Shown: one piece after another, positions 37,101 to 48,701 of the stretch
Layout of the letters: every line of letters begins with the position of its first letter
Numbering within the stretch: the stretch's first letter is position 1
Source: Hevea brasiliensis
Lineage: Eukaryota; Streptophyta; Magnoliopsida; Malpighiales; Euphorbiaceae
DNA: 64,000 bases
Direction: 5' to 3'
NCBI RefSeq assembly: GCF_030052815.1
Contig: NC_079509.1
Span: 44,758,750 to 44,822,749 of the forward strand
Notes under the pieces: model-generated
What the model saw: only the letters and a program-made list of their open reading frames with translations
What the model was told of the DNA's origin: nothing
The model's database searches: none
Position numbers and translations under genes: made by a program

Positions 37101-37184
37101 ATGATTGAATTAAAATAGGGTGTTCCGGTACACTGCATGGTATATCTTGCTCGGCTACATTATAGACGGGTAAGGGGTGTCACA
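34123..37184 (+). repeat. E right LTR, inverted, 3,062 bp
   Basis: In LTR sense (plus) it runs from TATAACACCTTCC to GGGTAAGGGGTGTCACA, followed by the GCTAA duplication and the A1 frame. It is the reverse complement of 27315-30371 with scattered substitutions and small indels. A 191-codon open frame on the minus strand (34994-35569) is antisense to the LTR, has no family resemblance and is interrupted in the partner copy, so I do not call it a gene. Confidence 0.9.
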
Positions 37185-37690
37185 GCTAAGCCACTTACCA
37201 ACCTGTTAAGTCAAGATGTTCCCTTTCATTTTGATGAAAATTGCCTTGTTTCTTTTAACAGGATCAAAGAAGCCCTGATCTCAGCACCAATATTGCAGCC
37301 ACAAAATTGGGAGCTACCATTCGAGTTGATGTGCGATGCAAGTGAGTTTGCAGTTGGAGCGGTGCTCGGGCAAAGAAAAGATAAAAAGCTCCATGCCATT
37401 TATTATGCTAGCAAGACACTCGATGACGCGCAAATTAATTATGCTGCCACAGAGAAGGAATTCCTAATAGTAGTGTTTGCAATGGACAAATTTAGATCTT
37501 ACCTAATTGGGTCAAAAGTCATTGTATTCACAGATCATGCCGCAATCCGGTACCTTTTGAACAAGAAGGAAGCAAAACCAAGGCTGATTCGATGGATTCT
37601 ACTCTTGTAAGAATTTGACCTGGAAATCAAGGACAAAAAGGGATCTGAAAGTGTAGTGGTTGACCATATTTCTAGGCGAAAATTGGAGTA
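37185..37690 (+). pseudogene. A1 RNase H (continued after E)
   Basis: The frame from 37190 to 37610 is open: [19 protein letters not shown] (first catalytic Asp), [21 protein letters not shown] (Glu), and [14 protein letters not shown] (Asp). All are usual for Athila-type RNase H, which removes the RNA strand during reverse transcription. A TAA at 37608 interrupts the tether (EFDLEIKDKKG), which then continues with DHISR at 37660. The open stretch formally starts at 37137 inside the end of E, but those first codons are not part of the protein. Confidence 0.87.
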
Positions 37691-38169
37691 CACAGGAGAC
37701 TTCGAGGATTTGCCAATTGATGACTCATTTCCTAATGAGCAATTACTTGCATTCTCCAAGGCTCCATGGTATGCTGACTTTGTTAATTTTCTTGTATACA
37801 GGGTATTGCCTCCAAACATGGCTTATCAGCAAAGGAAGAAATTCCTACATGATGTGAGATATTACATATGGGAGGAACCTCTACTGTACAAGAGATCTAA
37901 TGATGGGCTGATAAGAAGATGCATACCAGAGGAAGATATGGAAAGTATCCTTCATCACTATATGGAGGACATTTTGGCACCTCAAAAACAGCAGCCAAGA
38001 TCTTGCAAACAGGATTTTACTGGCCACATTTGTTTAAAGATGTGAGATCCATTGTCCTAGCTTGTGATCAATGCCAAAGAACAGGTAACACTTCAAGTAG
38101 GTATGAAATGCCACTGCATGGTATACTTGAGGTAGAATTGTTTGATGTATGGGGGATAGACTTCATAGG
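37691..38169 (+). pseudogene. A1 integrase N-terminus, split by C2
   Basis: 37656-38045 and the overlapping 37919-38293 together show the linker (FADFVNFLV-like, LPPNMAYQQRKKFLHDVRYYIWEEPLLYK) and the zinc-binding H-H-C-C domain (HYMEDI, GGHFGTSKTAAKILQTGFYWP, CDQCQRTG). A one-base shift near 37960 moves the frame. The core begins with DVWGIDFIG, holding the first catalytic Asp, and stops at 38169 where the copia LTR begins. The remaining integrase would lie right of the window. Confidence 0.85.
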
Positions 38170-40248
38170 TGTTAGTAGTATGCCCTATAACATATCATTT
38201 AGTATGTATCTTGTACATATTTTTATTAATAAAAGGCATTTCCACTTTTCCGTTTACATAATATATTTATGTGTAATAGAAAAGGTCCATTGATATTTTG
38301 TTAGAAATATTATTCTTAAGTTGTTAAGAATATGAGTGACAATATTTCTAGCACAAAGTATCATAAATAAGTTCACAATCGAGGATACTTCATAATAAGG
38401 ACATGACTTATCCAGAAAGATTGTATTCATGTTTGTTCCCAAGTTATTTATATGAGATATAAATAAGATGGAATGGTGAGTCTCATGCCATATAACAAAT
38501 ATGATAGGCACTTATATATGATAAGTAGGCCGAACCAGTGACACTTATGACAAGCACATGGAGTTTAATCTTGTCAATGTTTTGTCATAAATCATATCAG
38601 TGCATATAATCTTTAGACCTGAGATATCACAGTTATCTTGTATATAGGTAGTTTGAGTTTGATACTGCTTTCATACTTGTACTGTGTATGGGTATATGGG
38701 CATGTGTTGGCTCCTACTAGTTATATATGGAGGTAGGTGTTGATCAAGATGGAATCTGTTCCTCTAAGTAAATAGAGATAAAATCCTATGTTCATTTAAT
38801 TGTTCTTGATGTTTCAAGTTCTGGCCAGACAGATAGATTTATTCGAAAAGAGTTTACGATGAGAAAATCTTTTAATCAAGAACTGGAATTAAAAGAGAAC
38901 ATAATATTCATAGCAAATGGAGTTTGACATAAACCATGACTCCAGCTTGAGTTGGGATTTTGTAACAGAGAGATTCTAGTGCATGGTAACATATGATTAT
39001 AGGTTCATTTAAGGTAAACCTTATTACTAATTGGGTGGCCATGGCATGCTATGCTAGGTGTTAACCATGGTCTATGAGGTTCATAAAATGATTTAGAGAA
39101 ATCATTTATGGTAAGAAAGAGTTCTGATGAAATTAAGAGTTGATATCATGTCTCATTGCCAATTAGTGATGAGCCTAGTAAGTCACACACATACACAAGT
39201 TATCACCTAATTAAATATGATTTAATTAATTAATTAAAGAGTTTAATTGATTAATTAAATAGGTTTGGTTTGCAATTAGTTTGCAAAGTCCCGAGCATGA
39301 CTTGAAACCAAATCTAGATTATTGGATGTATAATATAAGTTAAATTTATATTTAAAGTATTTAAATATGAATTTAATTAATGAGAAATTAATTAATAGAG
39401 ATTAATTAATTAATTTATATTTGATATAAAATAATTAGAAGAAGAAAAATAATTATTTTGGGTTGAGAACTCAAAATTAAGACACAGGGGCATTTTGGTC
39501 ATTTTGCAGTGTGACACGTGGCACCATGAGATGGTGACACATGGCATAACACATAAGCTTGCCAAATGTTTTTTAATCATGTAAGATGATTAAAATCAAG
39601 ATTACATATAGGTTTGACACTTGGCACAATGTGATTGGGTCACTTAAACCTAGCTATTGGGTTTAATGTGTTAACCTAGCTATTTAAGTGTGGTTATGAA
39701 AAGAAAAAATAACCAGCAGCCACACTCCTTGGTCACACCATTTTGCAGCTCTCCCTCTATTCTTCTTCATCTCTCATCAATTCAAAGAGATTAGCCATCA
39801 ATCTCTTGAATTAAGAACGCTAGAAATTGTTTCTAGTGTCCTGTTTACATCTCTAATCTCTTAAAAGGCAGAACTTGAATTTCTTATTAATAGAAAAGGC
39901 TTTAGAAGCTGTTCAAGGGCTTCCATAGGTGTTCTTGGTGTGGACAAGCTAGAGGGACAACATCTGGTGTCCTGAAGACGAATCTCAAAGGCGCGGAACC
40001 ATTGCGGTGCATCAAGAGGTTAGTGTAATTGTTCTTGATTTAATCTAGGGTTCTAAAATTAATCTGATTAATTTTAAAATCTTAAATGGCAAATAAAGAT
40101 CCAAAAACATATTAAAAAAGTTTTAATATGTTGTTTATCATTAAAATCAAATAGATAAAAATAAATCTTCCATGATGCATGTGACCCTAGGTGAAAATTT
40201 TTGAATTCAATGGTATAAACTTGTGTTTTTCACGCTTCCGTTCCTTCA
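38170..40248 (+). repeat. C2 5' LTR (Ty1/copia, 2,079 bp)
   Basis: Starts TGTTAGTAGTATGCCC inside the A1 integrase and ends ...GTTCCTTCA, two bases before a tRNA-iMet primer site. The left flank is ATAGG; its partner lies outside the window. The LTR has long AT-rich stretches, TTAATTAATTAA runs near 39225-39420, and a leader-like exon region at 39720-40030. No coding potential seen. Confidence 0.85.
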
Positions 40249-40250
40249 AT

Positions 40251-40263
40251 TGGTATCAGAGCC
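40251..40263 (+). other. C2 primer binding site (tRNA-iMet)
   Basis: TGGTATCAGAGCC, two bases after the LTR end. Confidence 0.92.
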
Positions 40264-40489
40264 ACTATATTTGCCATTTAGATTGTTTATTATATGATTT
40301 AATTGTGTGATTTGATCATGAGATGATTGATCCATTGCTGGTTGGATCAAGAGGTGTGGCAGCATGCTTGATGAACTCCAACATGGTGCGCATGGTTGCT
40401 ATTAAATTCTGCAATTGTTGCATGATGAAAGGTTCATCATATGACTAATTAAAATGTTTAATTAGGATTTTTAATCACACAATTAAATT

Positions 40490-40835
40490 ATGATTCAAAT
40501 CAAAAATTTAAAAATTGTTTGAATGTGATTCAAATCTGAATTTTAAAAGTTGTTTGAATGTGATCCAAATCTGAATTTTTTAAAGTTGTTTGAATCATAT
40601 TTAAATCTGATTTTTTAAAATTGATTGAATAAAATTCAGATCTGATTTTTTAAAAAATGTTTGAATGTGATTCAAATCTGATTTTTTAAAAAATGTTTGA
40701 ATGTGATTCAAATCTGAATTTTTGAAGTTGTTTGAATGTGATTCAAATCTGAATTTTTAAATTTGTTTGAATGAGATTCAAATCTGAATTTTTAAATTTA
40801 TTTGAATCATATTCAAATCTGGATTTTTAAGTTGA
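40490..40835 (+). repeat. Minisatellite, ~35-36 bp unit, about 10 copies
   Basis: Unit ATTCAAATCTGAATTTTTAA then AGTTGTTTGAATGTG. Ten degenerate copies follow head to tail. The unit junction TTTGAAT-GTG-ATTCAAA is itself an inverted repeat, so each junction can form a small hairpin. Confidence 0.88.
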
Positions 40836-41601
40836 ATATGAGATATTTAATTTAATTTAAGTATGTATGTTTTATTTAATTGTTAAATAGTGATATGCAT
40901 GATGGATGATCATGGACTATAAAAGACCAATGTGATTGGATTTATTTCTTTTATGTTTCTTTGAGATTGTAAATTAATTAATTTATTTTAATTTATTTTG
41001 GGCATGTATTATTAAGTTTGTAATAATTTTTGGGTTGTAATTTCATTTATTTAAGTTCTTGTAAATTCGCCTTGGTATGCCAAGGATTACTATGTAATAT
41101 TGGATTGCAAGAAGTTCAAGGAGGTCAAGAGCATTGGTGGGACCAGTGGGAGGAATTCAAGATCAAGTGTTGATTATGTACTCCTTCAGCAACTCTTGTA
41201 AAATGAATGAATGAAATGCACCTAGGAATGCCCTGATTCAATTCTTGGTGGCTCAGAATTGAATCCCTTAGAAAGTCCATGATCATACCATATTTACTGC
41301 TTATCCATGAATGCATGAGATGTATGGAAATGTATGTAATTATATGATATATGCATGCTAAATGGATAATGTGCAAAGTGAGACCTTAATAGTGTTTAAA
41401 ATGACCATAAAATCTTCCAAACAAATGATTAAGTTGGATATGCTATAATTAAAGTAATTATAACATAGGCCCTCCATTGGGGCAATTATTTTAAGAAATT
41501 TTAAATAGTTGCATGAGATGCAATTAATTTAAGAGATTTTCTTAAGAATAATTGTTAAGCATGAGATGTTGTAAATATGTAAATGGTTTGGTGGCCAATA
41601 T

Positions 41602-41810
41602 TGGATGTACCTGAGGACATTAAAATTATTTACATAATTACTGGCTCAATGGGATCAACTTAACTAATGCAAGATAAGTCAATAATGGATGTACCTGAGA
41701 TTTTGAGCATTAGGGGCTAGGTAAAGGATTGAACCTCACATGAGATGTGATGGGCAAGGAGTTGCTCACTTATAGTTTATTGTAATTCCAATAATGGATG
41801 TACTTGAGGA
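41602..41810 (+). repeat. Triplicated GGATGTACCTGAG motif in C2 leader
   Basis: TTGGATGTACCTGAGGA (41602), AATGGATGTACCTGAGAT (41684) and AATGGATGTACTTGAGGA (41793), spaced about 82 and 109 bp, each close to a CATGAGATG-type motif. Significance unknown. Confidence 0.6.
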
Positions 41811-42010
41811 TAATCAATAGAATTATAAGAATTTAATCACCCACTAGAAATCCATTCAACTAGGATTTCCGTTTCCTACTTTGGAAGTGTAGGATTCGCT
41901 ACGTTAGTGGGAGGACCAATTTGATTAAAAGACTATAATCATTTTGGTTAATTACATGATACATTTACTAATTAATCTGGTTATTTTCTGCAGTTAATTT
42001 TCTGATAAAA

Positions 42011-42433
42011 ATGAGCACAAAACAACCACCACCATCCAATATCCTTGCGAGCATACTTGATCACAATAGGTTGACAGGACCAAATCTGTCTGATTGGCTA
42101 AGAAATTTGAAGCTTGTCTTGAACCTTGAACATATTGGATATGTTCTAGATTCAAATGTTCCTGGTCCCTTACCTCCAGAGGCCACACAAGAGGAACATG
42201 ATACTTTGAACAAGTGGAAGGAGCATGATATGAGAGCTAAGTGTTACATGCTTGCTTCCGTGAGTAATGAGTTATAGAAGCAACATGAGAACATGCAGAG
42301 TGCGAGTGAGATCCTCCTTCACCTACAAGAGTTGTATGGTGAGCACAGCAGGAATGCTAGGTATGAGATATCTAGACAGCTATTCCGTATGAGGATGTCT
42401 GAGGGATAGAATGTTGGGGATCATGTCCACAAG
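42011..42433 (+). pseudogene. gag: C2 gag N-terminus with two stops
   Basis: The ATG at 42011 (GATAAAAATGAGC context) opens 88 codons of copia-type gag (ILDHNRLTGPNLSDWLRNLKLVL, GYVLD, WKEHDMRAKCYMLASVSNEL), ended by TAG at 42275. The same frame continues with a second TAG at 42407 and then becomes the long open frame from 42434. Both stops differ from a sense codon by one transition (CAG or TGG to TAG), as expected from decay at methylated cytosines. No frameshift occurs. Confidence 0.88.
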
Positions 42434-44228
42434 ATGATTCGGCTGATTGAGCAGTTGGAACATCTTGACTTCAACATGGATTTCCAACTACAGATGGATT
42501 TGATCCTTCAGTCCCTTCCTGAGTCTTTTGGGAATTTTGTGACAAATTTCCATATGACTAAACAGGAATGCACCTTAGCTGGTTTACTCAACATGCTGGT
42601 TATTGCCCAAAAGAATATGCCAGGCAATAAAGGAAAAGAGGTAGCTTTGGTTGCATCTTCTTCTGCTGGAAAGTCCAACAAGAAGAAGGGCAATAAGAAA
42701 AAGAAACCTCAGATTCCTGGTCCTTCCAAGAAAATAGCTAAACAGAAAAGGAAGACTAAAGCTGATGGAGGCAAAGGAAAGTGTTTCCACTGCCAAAAGG
42801 ATGGGCACTGGAAAAGGAACTGCCCAGAGTATCTTGCTTCTCTGAAGGACAAGAAGGATACACCTTCGGAAGGTATGTCCATATCTTGTTATTTAGATTC
42901 TGATGATACTCATAGTTCATCTACAGCTTGGGTTTTAGATACTGGTGCCAGTTCTCACATTTCTAATGATATGCAGGAACTAGCAAATAGTAGCAGCTTG
43001 CGTTCTCAAGATATTAGAGTTCGGATTGGCAATGGCTCAACTGTTGAAGCTTTAGCCATAGGATCTAAATCTTTTTACATGTTTGGACATGTTTTGTGTT
43101 TAGATAATATTTTATATGTACCTGATGCTTTTAAGAACATCATTTCTATATCTAGTTTGACTAGAAATGGCTATGAATTTCAGTTCACAGATGATGTTTG
43201 CAATATTTATTTTGGAAATAAATATGTTGGTTCGGGTTATATGAATGATGGTCTTTATTATTTGGATAATAATGACAAACACAAATTGAATGCAAGTGAT
43301 CTAAAAGAATGCAATGCCATGGTGAAAACCAACTCAAGTTCAAAATATATTTGGCACTTAAGATTATGTCATATTGCAGAAGATAGGATTGCAAAACTGG
43401 AGAAAATGGAGATTTTATCCTCATTGGGCTCTGAGCCTACTCCAACTTGTGAATCTTGCCTTCAGGGCAAAATGACTAGATCACCCTTTGTTGGACAAGG
43501 GATAAGAGCTGAAAATATTTTGGAGCTAATATATAGTGATGTATGTGGTCCATTTAAAGAAATGGCTAGAGGGGGTTTTTATTATTTTATTACCTTTACT
43601 GATGATAAATCAAGGTTTGGGTATTTGTATTTGAAGAAATACAAACATGAATCTTTTGAAAAGTTCAAAGAATTTAAATCTGAAGTAGAAAATCAAACAG
43701 GAAAGAATATTAAAGCTCTTCGATCAGATCGTGGAGGTGAATATTTGAGTACTGAATTTGATGAATACTTGAGAGAGCATGGCATTGTTTCTCAGCTGAC
43801 TCCTCCAGGAGCGCCACAGCTGAATGGTGTATCTGAAAGGAGAAATCGTACCCTATTGGATATGGTACGTAGTATGATGAGCTATACTGATATGCCAATC
43901 TTCTTTTGGGGATTTGCATTAGAATCAGCTTTGTATATTCTGAATAGGATTCCATCAAAATCAGTTTCTTCCACACCTTATGAGATATGGCATGGAAGAA
44001 AACCAAGTCTTAAGCATGTTAAGATTTGGGGTTGTCCAGCTTATATCAAAAAGCTGAACATTTATAAATTGGAGACCAGATCAGAAAAAGGTCGATTTGT
44101 TGGATATCCAAAAGATAGTTTTGGATATTATTTTTATTTGCCTACTTCACAAAAGGTTGTGATAAGTAGAGATGCCACATTTCTTGAACAACAATTTGTT
44201 CAAGAAGGAGGCAAAGGAAGGCAAATAG
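42434..44228 (+). CDS. C2 gag-protease-integrase polyprotein, 3'-truncated
   Basis: The frame is open over 605 codons (to 44251, but past 44228 it reads into the G1 LTR). Order: gag C-terminal half; Lys-rich linker (about residues 70-112); zinc knuckle CFHC-QKDGH-WKRNC (117-130); aspartic protease motif WVLDTGASSHIS (Asp169); pre-integrase zinc domain (H..C-x2-C, ESCLQGK); integrase core with Asp369 (IYSDVCGPF), Asp432 (LRSDRGGEY) and Glu468 (NGVSERRNRT), exact D-x35-E spacing. The order protease-integrase before RT is diagnostic of Ty1/copia. RT and RNase H are cut off by G1 and would lie beyond the window. The internal ATG at 42434 is not the true start. Confidence 0.92.
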
Positions 44229-47200
44229 TGTCACACGCTACCCCTCTGTAAGGCATAACATGATCCCGTAGTATACCTAATGAATTACCAACTCCGTCTA
44301 CTGATAATCCATTAAATACACTACAAGGGATTTTAAAAACTTTTCTTACTTCTTTTACAGTGGTGAGTACTATTTACAGGTATTTAAAAACTTTTGTGAA
44401 TTGAAGTGATAGAACTAACACATTTGAATTATTTGGAATTTCTGTAAAAATTTTGGCAGAGTGCCATCTGTATTTTGGATAAAACAGTTCTTCAGAAAAC
44501 CTGTAAAAAGCACTTCAATATATTTCCAAATCTCAACTCCAACATTTTTCTCAACCCAACACAGTTCTCAAGTCAAATTCACAGTAATTTTTCAAGGACT
44601 GAGATAAAGAAATATAATACAATTTTTTTTACAAGTCAAAATATCTCATAATTTACTTTACAATTTCAATATTCAACTTTTATTTACAACTGCTCAAAAC
44701 CAAAAATAATATGTACATACAGTGAACATACTTTACATTACAAAATACAAAATACTGGTATACTCATTATACCCGGTAGTCTCTCGCTGGAGGTACTAGC
44801 AGCCTAATCTGCTGCCCTGTCGGTCTGTCTACCTGCGGCAACAATAAAAAGCTATCGCTGAGACAATGTCTTAGTGGTGCACAACATTAACCAAATACAA
44901 TTTAAATCACAATTCATAAGTCATGTAAACAGTGGATACTTAAAACCATAGTTAATTTCAAGACAATAATTGTCAATCAGAATTTAAACTCCATTTCTCA
45001 ATATCACAATAAATTTCAATAAGTCAAATCATGGTTGAATTCAAAAGACAGTATATGTCAATAAGAGTTTAAATTCATTTCACAATCTCACAATACATAT
45101 CAATAAATCACACACAGCTTTAATCATGTTCCCAAGTTCAATTCATCCCAAAAGCCGATGGCTAATGAGGTATTCAATTCATCCCAAAAGTCAATGACTA
45201 ATGAGGAATAACATAGCTAGGTAGCAAAAATATGAGTACTCATTCTATTCGTCCTCAACAGGCACACACCTCAACACTTCAGCCAGAGAGGGAATTTAAT
45301 TCATCCCACTAGACAAGCTAGTGAGGAATACAATCAATGTACATGATAGCCGTGGTTTCAAACCAATTACAGTGCTTTTCAATCAATAAGTATCCATCAA
45401 ATATCTTTCAAACCATTTTTCACAATTTCACAACTTAAAACAATAATATGCAAATAGTCATAATTTATTTCAATTGAAAATAATTCAAAAGAAATAGTTG
45501 TTGTGCACAAACCTCTGATAGCTGTCTCCGGTTCTGGACTCAGTATTTCCTTCCCTTTTCCTTAGTCTTTGGTAACTGAGAAACACAATTTGAAGTGTTT
45601 CAGTTCTAAATTAAACTGTCTCTAACGATAATGTTCGATAAGTAATTCACTGAACTCAATTATTCACTGAATACCTTTATTTGCTTAATCACCTAATATA
45701 CCGACCCTCGATGCGTTTTAGGTAAATTAGGGTGTAGTGTCATTAATATCTCACATTCGATAATGTTTTAGGATTGGTACGTGTTACCAAACTCAATTCT
45801 ATGTATATTGCGTTTTCTTGCATTTCATTCCAAATTGCTGGATTTCGGGATACTAGTTTTACCTAGCCGGATGATCTAGTTCCCTCAGTTTTCGGGTTTC
45901 GGTCAAAACTAAAAACTTGTAGATCTATGTCTTATGGAACGCGGGGCAAAATTTTAGGTCAATCCGAGTTAAGTAGACCAAGTTATGGTCATTACACTAT
46001 TGCTGGTCAAATGGCATCAAATTAAGTCAATTTTAGGTCAATTTGGTCAACTTTGGTTCTGCCAGTTTTTGGACCCGAACTTGTGCAAGCCTTTTGACTT
46101 GCTTCTGGTCATTTCTGGGTTTTGGTGTCTTCATAAGACTTGTAGGTATGGGTCTTAACTATTCATGGTTAAAATTTCAGGTCAATTGGACCTGTTTTGA
46201 GTGAGTTATGGCCTAAACACTAACTGCTGCCCAAATGGTCAGTTTTTAGGTCTCAATTGCATCTAATGCGAATTGGTCATTTTTTTTATGTCACCTTGCA
46301 AGCAGAATTTTGGTATGCTTTCTCAATGAAAGTTGGAAAATTTTGTGCCTAGTTTCACCTCCAATTGGTCTCATACCAATTGAGGTTACACAATTAAAGT
46401 TATTGACTAAAATGCATACTGCCCTTAACTACCATGCTTAAACATAGATCAATTACACACTTACATTACTATATGTCCACTTCCCTTACCATTTCTGTTT
46501 TGGTTCATTACCAAAACCATATTCCACTTTACATTAACATCACTTTGGGCAGATTACAACATCCTTAATACACCAATTCAAGCTCACATTTACAAAGTCT
46601 AAATACAATCAGATACACACCTAAACATCACTAATTCTTACATACACTTTACACAATCAATCTATATACATATCCATCAAACTTGTATGTCAATATTCTG
46701 CCAACACCTTCATGAACACACACATTTATTCAAGAATCCCAAAGCTGCCGAAAATCTTCCTCAATACCAAAGTGTCCTACAATCATCAATTTTCATCCAA
46801 GTGCAAAAATCACCTTATACATATGAAATAATTTACTAGGATATTAAATCACCATAACCAACATCATTTCTCATCAAATATATGCACAATTATTTCATCA
46901 AATACATGACTCTATGGCTGTCCAAAATGAACATCTCAATAACTCTTCAAACTTAAAAATTTTCTTCACAAAACCAACACCCATAACATGAACACAAAGT
47001 TTAACAAAGCTATCTTCAAAAATGCTAACTTACCTTATGGTTGGAACTTGCTAAACCTTCACAAAACTTCTTGATTTTAGTATCAAACTCTTCCTTGTGA
47101 TGTGTAGACAATTTTTCATGAAGGAACCTAAGTGTTTAGAGGTGAAATGAATGGGTTAGATGAAGCTTGAAGAAAACGCCCATGGAGGTTTTCTCCTCTC

Positions 47201-47912
47201 TTCAATTTGGCATAGGAGGTCCAAGTGAAGAAGATGAAGTTTCTGCTTGGTTTAGTGGACTTACATCTGCCCCATTAGGTGTTTATTTTATTCCCTTAGT
47301 GACCCACTCACAAATTTTAATCATATAATAAGCTAAATTTTCACTTATTCCACATTAAACCCTTAATTCTCACTATTTACTTTAGGTACCACCAATTTAA
47401 TTTTTCATTTTATTTTCTAAGTGTAATATTATTTACTTTTAGTAGAAATTTAGGTCAAAAGACAATTCGGGATGTCAAATGACCGTAATGCCCCTGTTCG
47501 GGTTACATTCCCGATTTTTCGGTAACACCGAGTTTTGTCTGTTTTTTGATTTCTCACTTTTCTTTATACTAATTATTTAATTTTTCTTTGATCTTTCTAA
47601 TGATATTTATTCTTCAATAAGGGTCTATTTAAGTCCTAAAAATGTTTTCCAGGGTTCCCCAGATCGAGAGCTAGTCAACGGTCCACGCCGTGACTTCGGT
47701 CACGATCCCCATCGCTAGGGTTCTCGGCTCGCTTAACTTGGTTACATTTCTTTGCTATTATTTTTCCTTTGTTTTTCTTGTATTTTCTTTTCTGGTATTT
47801 CATTATTTTATGTCTCCTCACTCATATTGAAGTGTAGTTCTAGGCATCCTAGCTGTCCAGGACAACACCGGTCACGGGCTTGAGCAGCACTCACCGAACT
47901 TAGGGTGTTACA
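44229..47912 (-). repeat. G1 3' LTR (3,684 bp)
   Basis: In LTR sense it runs from TGTAACACCCTAAGTTCGG (47912) to GGTAGCGTGTGACA (44229). The terminal 60-70 bp at the 3' side match the array and G2 LTRs (ACGGGATCATGTTATGCC), but the middle differs, and I do not find the TGACATCA palindrome in it. Plus-strand open frames here are not coding. Confidence 0.9.
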
Positions 47913-47924
47913 ATTCTCCCCCTT
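47913..47924 (-). other. G1 polypurine tract
   Basis: Minus strand TTAAGGGGGAGAAT directly before TGTAACACCC. Confidence 0.82.
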
Positions 47925-47954
47925 AAATAAATTTCATCTCGAAATTTTACAGCA

Positions 47955-48685
47955 TTAGTCTCTGAATAGTTGTGGGTGCTATCTCCTCATATCCTCTTCA
48001 CGTTCCCAAGTAGCTTCTGGCTGAATGATGGTTCCACAAAGACTTTAACCAGTGTATCTGTTTATTCCTCAGCTGCTTCACCTCATAAGCCAGAATTTCT
48101 ATGGGTTCTTCCTCATATGAGAGGTCTGGATTTACTTCAATCTCTTCAACTGATAGTACATGAGATGGGTCAGATCTGTACCTCCTTAACATGGACACAT
48201 GGAAGACACTGTGTATCCTTGCTAGCTCTGGAGGTAATGCCAACCGATATGCCAAAGGACCTACTCTTTCCAGAACTTCATATGGTCCGATGAAACGAGG
48301 ACTCAGTTTCCCCTTTCTGCCAAATCTCATAATCCTCTTCCAAGGAGAAACTTTGAGGAATACCTTATCACCCATTGCGTACTCAATATCTCTTCTTTTC
48401 ATATCAACATAGGACTTCTCGGTGATGCGATGCGACCTTGAGTCTATCTCTAATCAATCTGATCTTTTCCTCTGTCTGCTGAACAATTTCTGGCCCAATC
48501 ATCTTCCTTTCACCTACTTCATCCCAACATAAGGGAGTTCTGCACTTTCTGCCATACAAAGCTTCATATGGAGGCATCCCAATGCTTGATTGGTAGTTGT
48601 TGTTATAAGCAAATTCAATCAAAGGCAAGTGTGTATCCCAACTACCTTCAAATTCAATCACACAAGCCCGTAGCATATCCTCCAA
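47955..48685 (-). pseudogene. G1 integrase C-terminus with chromodomain-like tail
   Basis: 48404-48685 (93 codons) covers LEDMLRACVIEFEGSWDTHLPLIEFAYNNNYQSSIGMPPYEALYGRKCRTPLCW, the end of the core and start of the C-terminal domain. A frameshift at about 48420 leads to 47998-48402 (134 codons): GDKVFLKVSPWKRIMRFG, KGKLSPRFIGPYEVLERVG, LALPPELARIHSVFHVSMLRRY, the GPY-type module. The tail QLRNKQIHWLKSLWNHHS is shifted relative to the intact version seen in G2. Related to Tekay/Del-type chromoviruses. Confidence 0.86.
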
Positions 48686-48701
48686 TATCTGAATAACCCT
48701 T

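Larger units (their letters stand above)
27315..37184 (-). mobile_element. E: Ty3/gypsy element with inverted terminal LTRs
   Basis: 9,870 bp, flanked by perfect GCTAA duplications (27310-27314, 37185-37189). The internal gag-pol remnant reads on the minus strand. The left LTR (27315-30371) is in the normal place and orientation for a 3' LTR, directly after a polypurine tract. At the other side the primer site (34087-34098) is followed by only a 17-19 bp stub of LTR end, then a full LTR (34123-37184) in the opposite orientation. As a result both outer ends read TGTGACACCCCTTACCCG inwards. The internal region has lost RT and carries an intron-like insert in integrase. Lineage is chromovirus-like by its integrase C-terminus and long LTR. 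Confidence 0.9.
40264..42010 (+). other. C2 long untranslated leader
   Basis: 1.75 kb between the primer site and the gag ATG, with no coding similarity. It holds a minisatellite (40490-40835) and three copies of a GGATGTAC(C/T)TGAG motif (41602-41810). A long structured leader is common in large plant copia elements. Confidence 0.75.

Noticed and set aside
27315..37184. E as a DNA transposon with 3-kb terminal inverted repeats
   Set aside because: The arms have LTR ends, a polypurine tract and a tRNA primer site next to them, and the interior is gypsy gag-protease-RNase H-integrase. No transposase is visible.
40490..40835. CRISPR-like array
   Set aside because: Repeats are contiguous and degenerate with no spacers, inside a copia leader in plant DNA.
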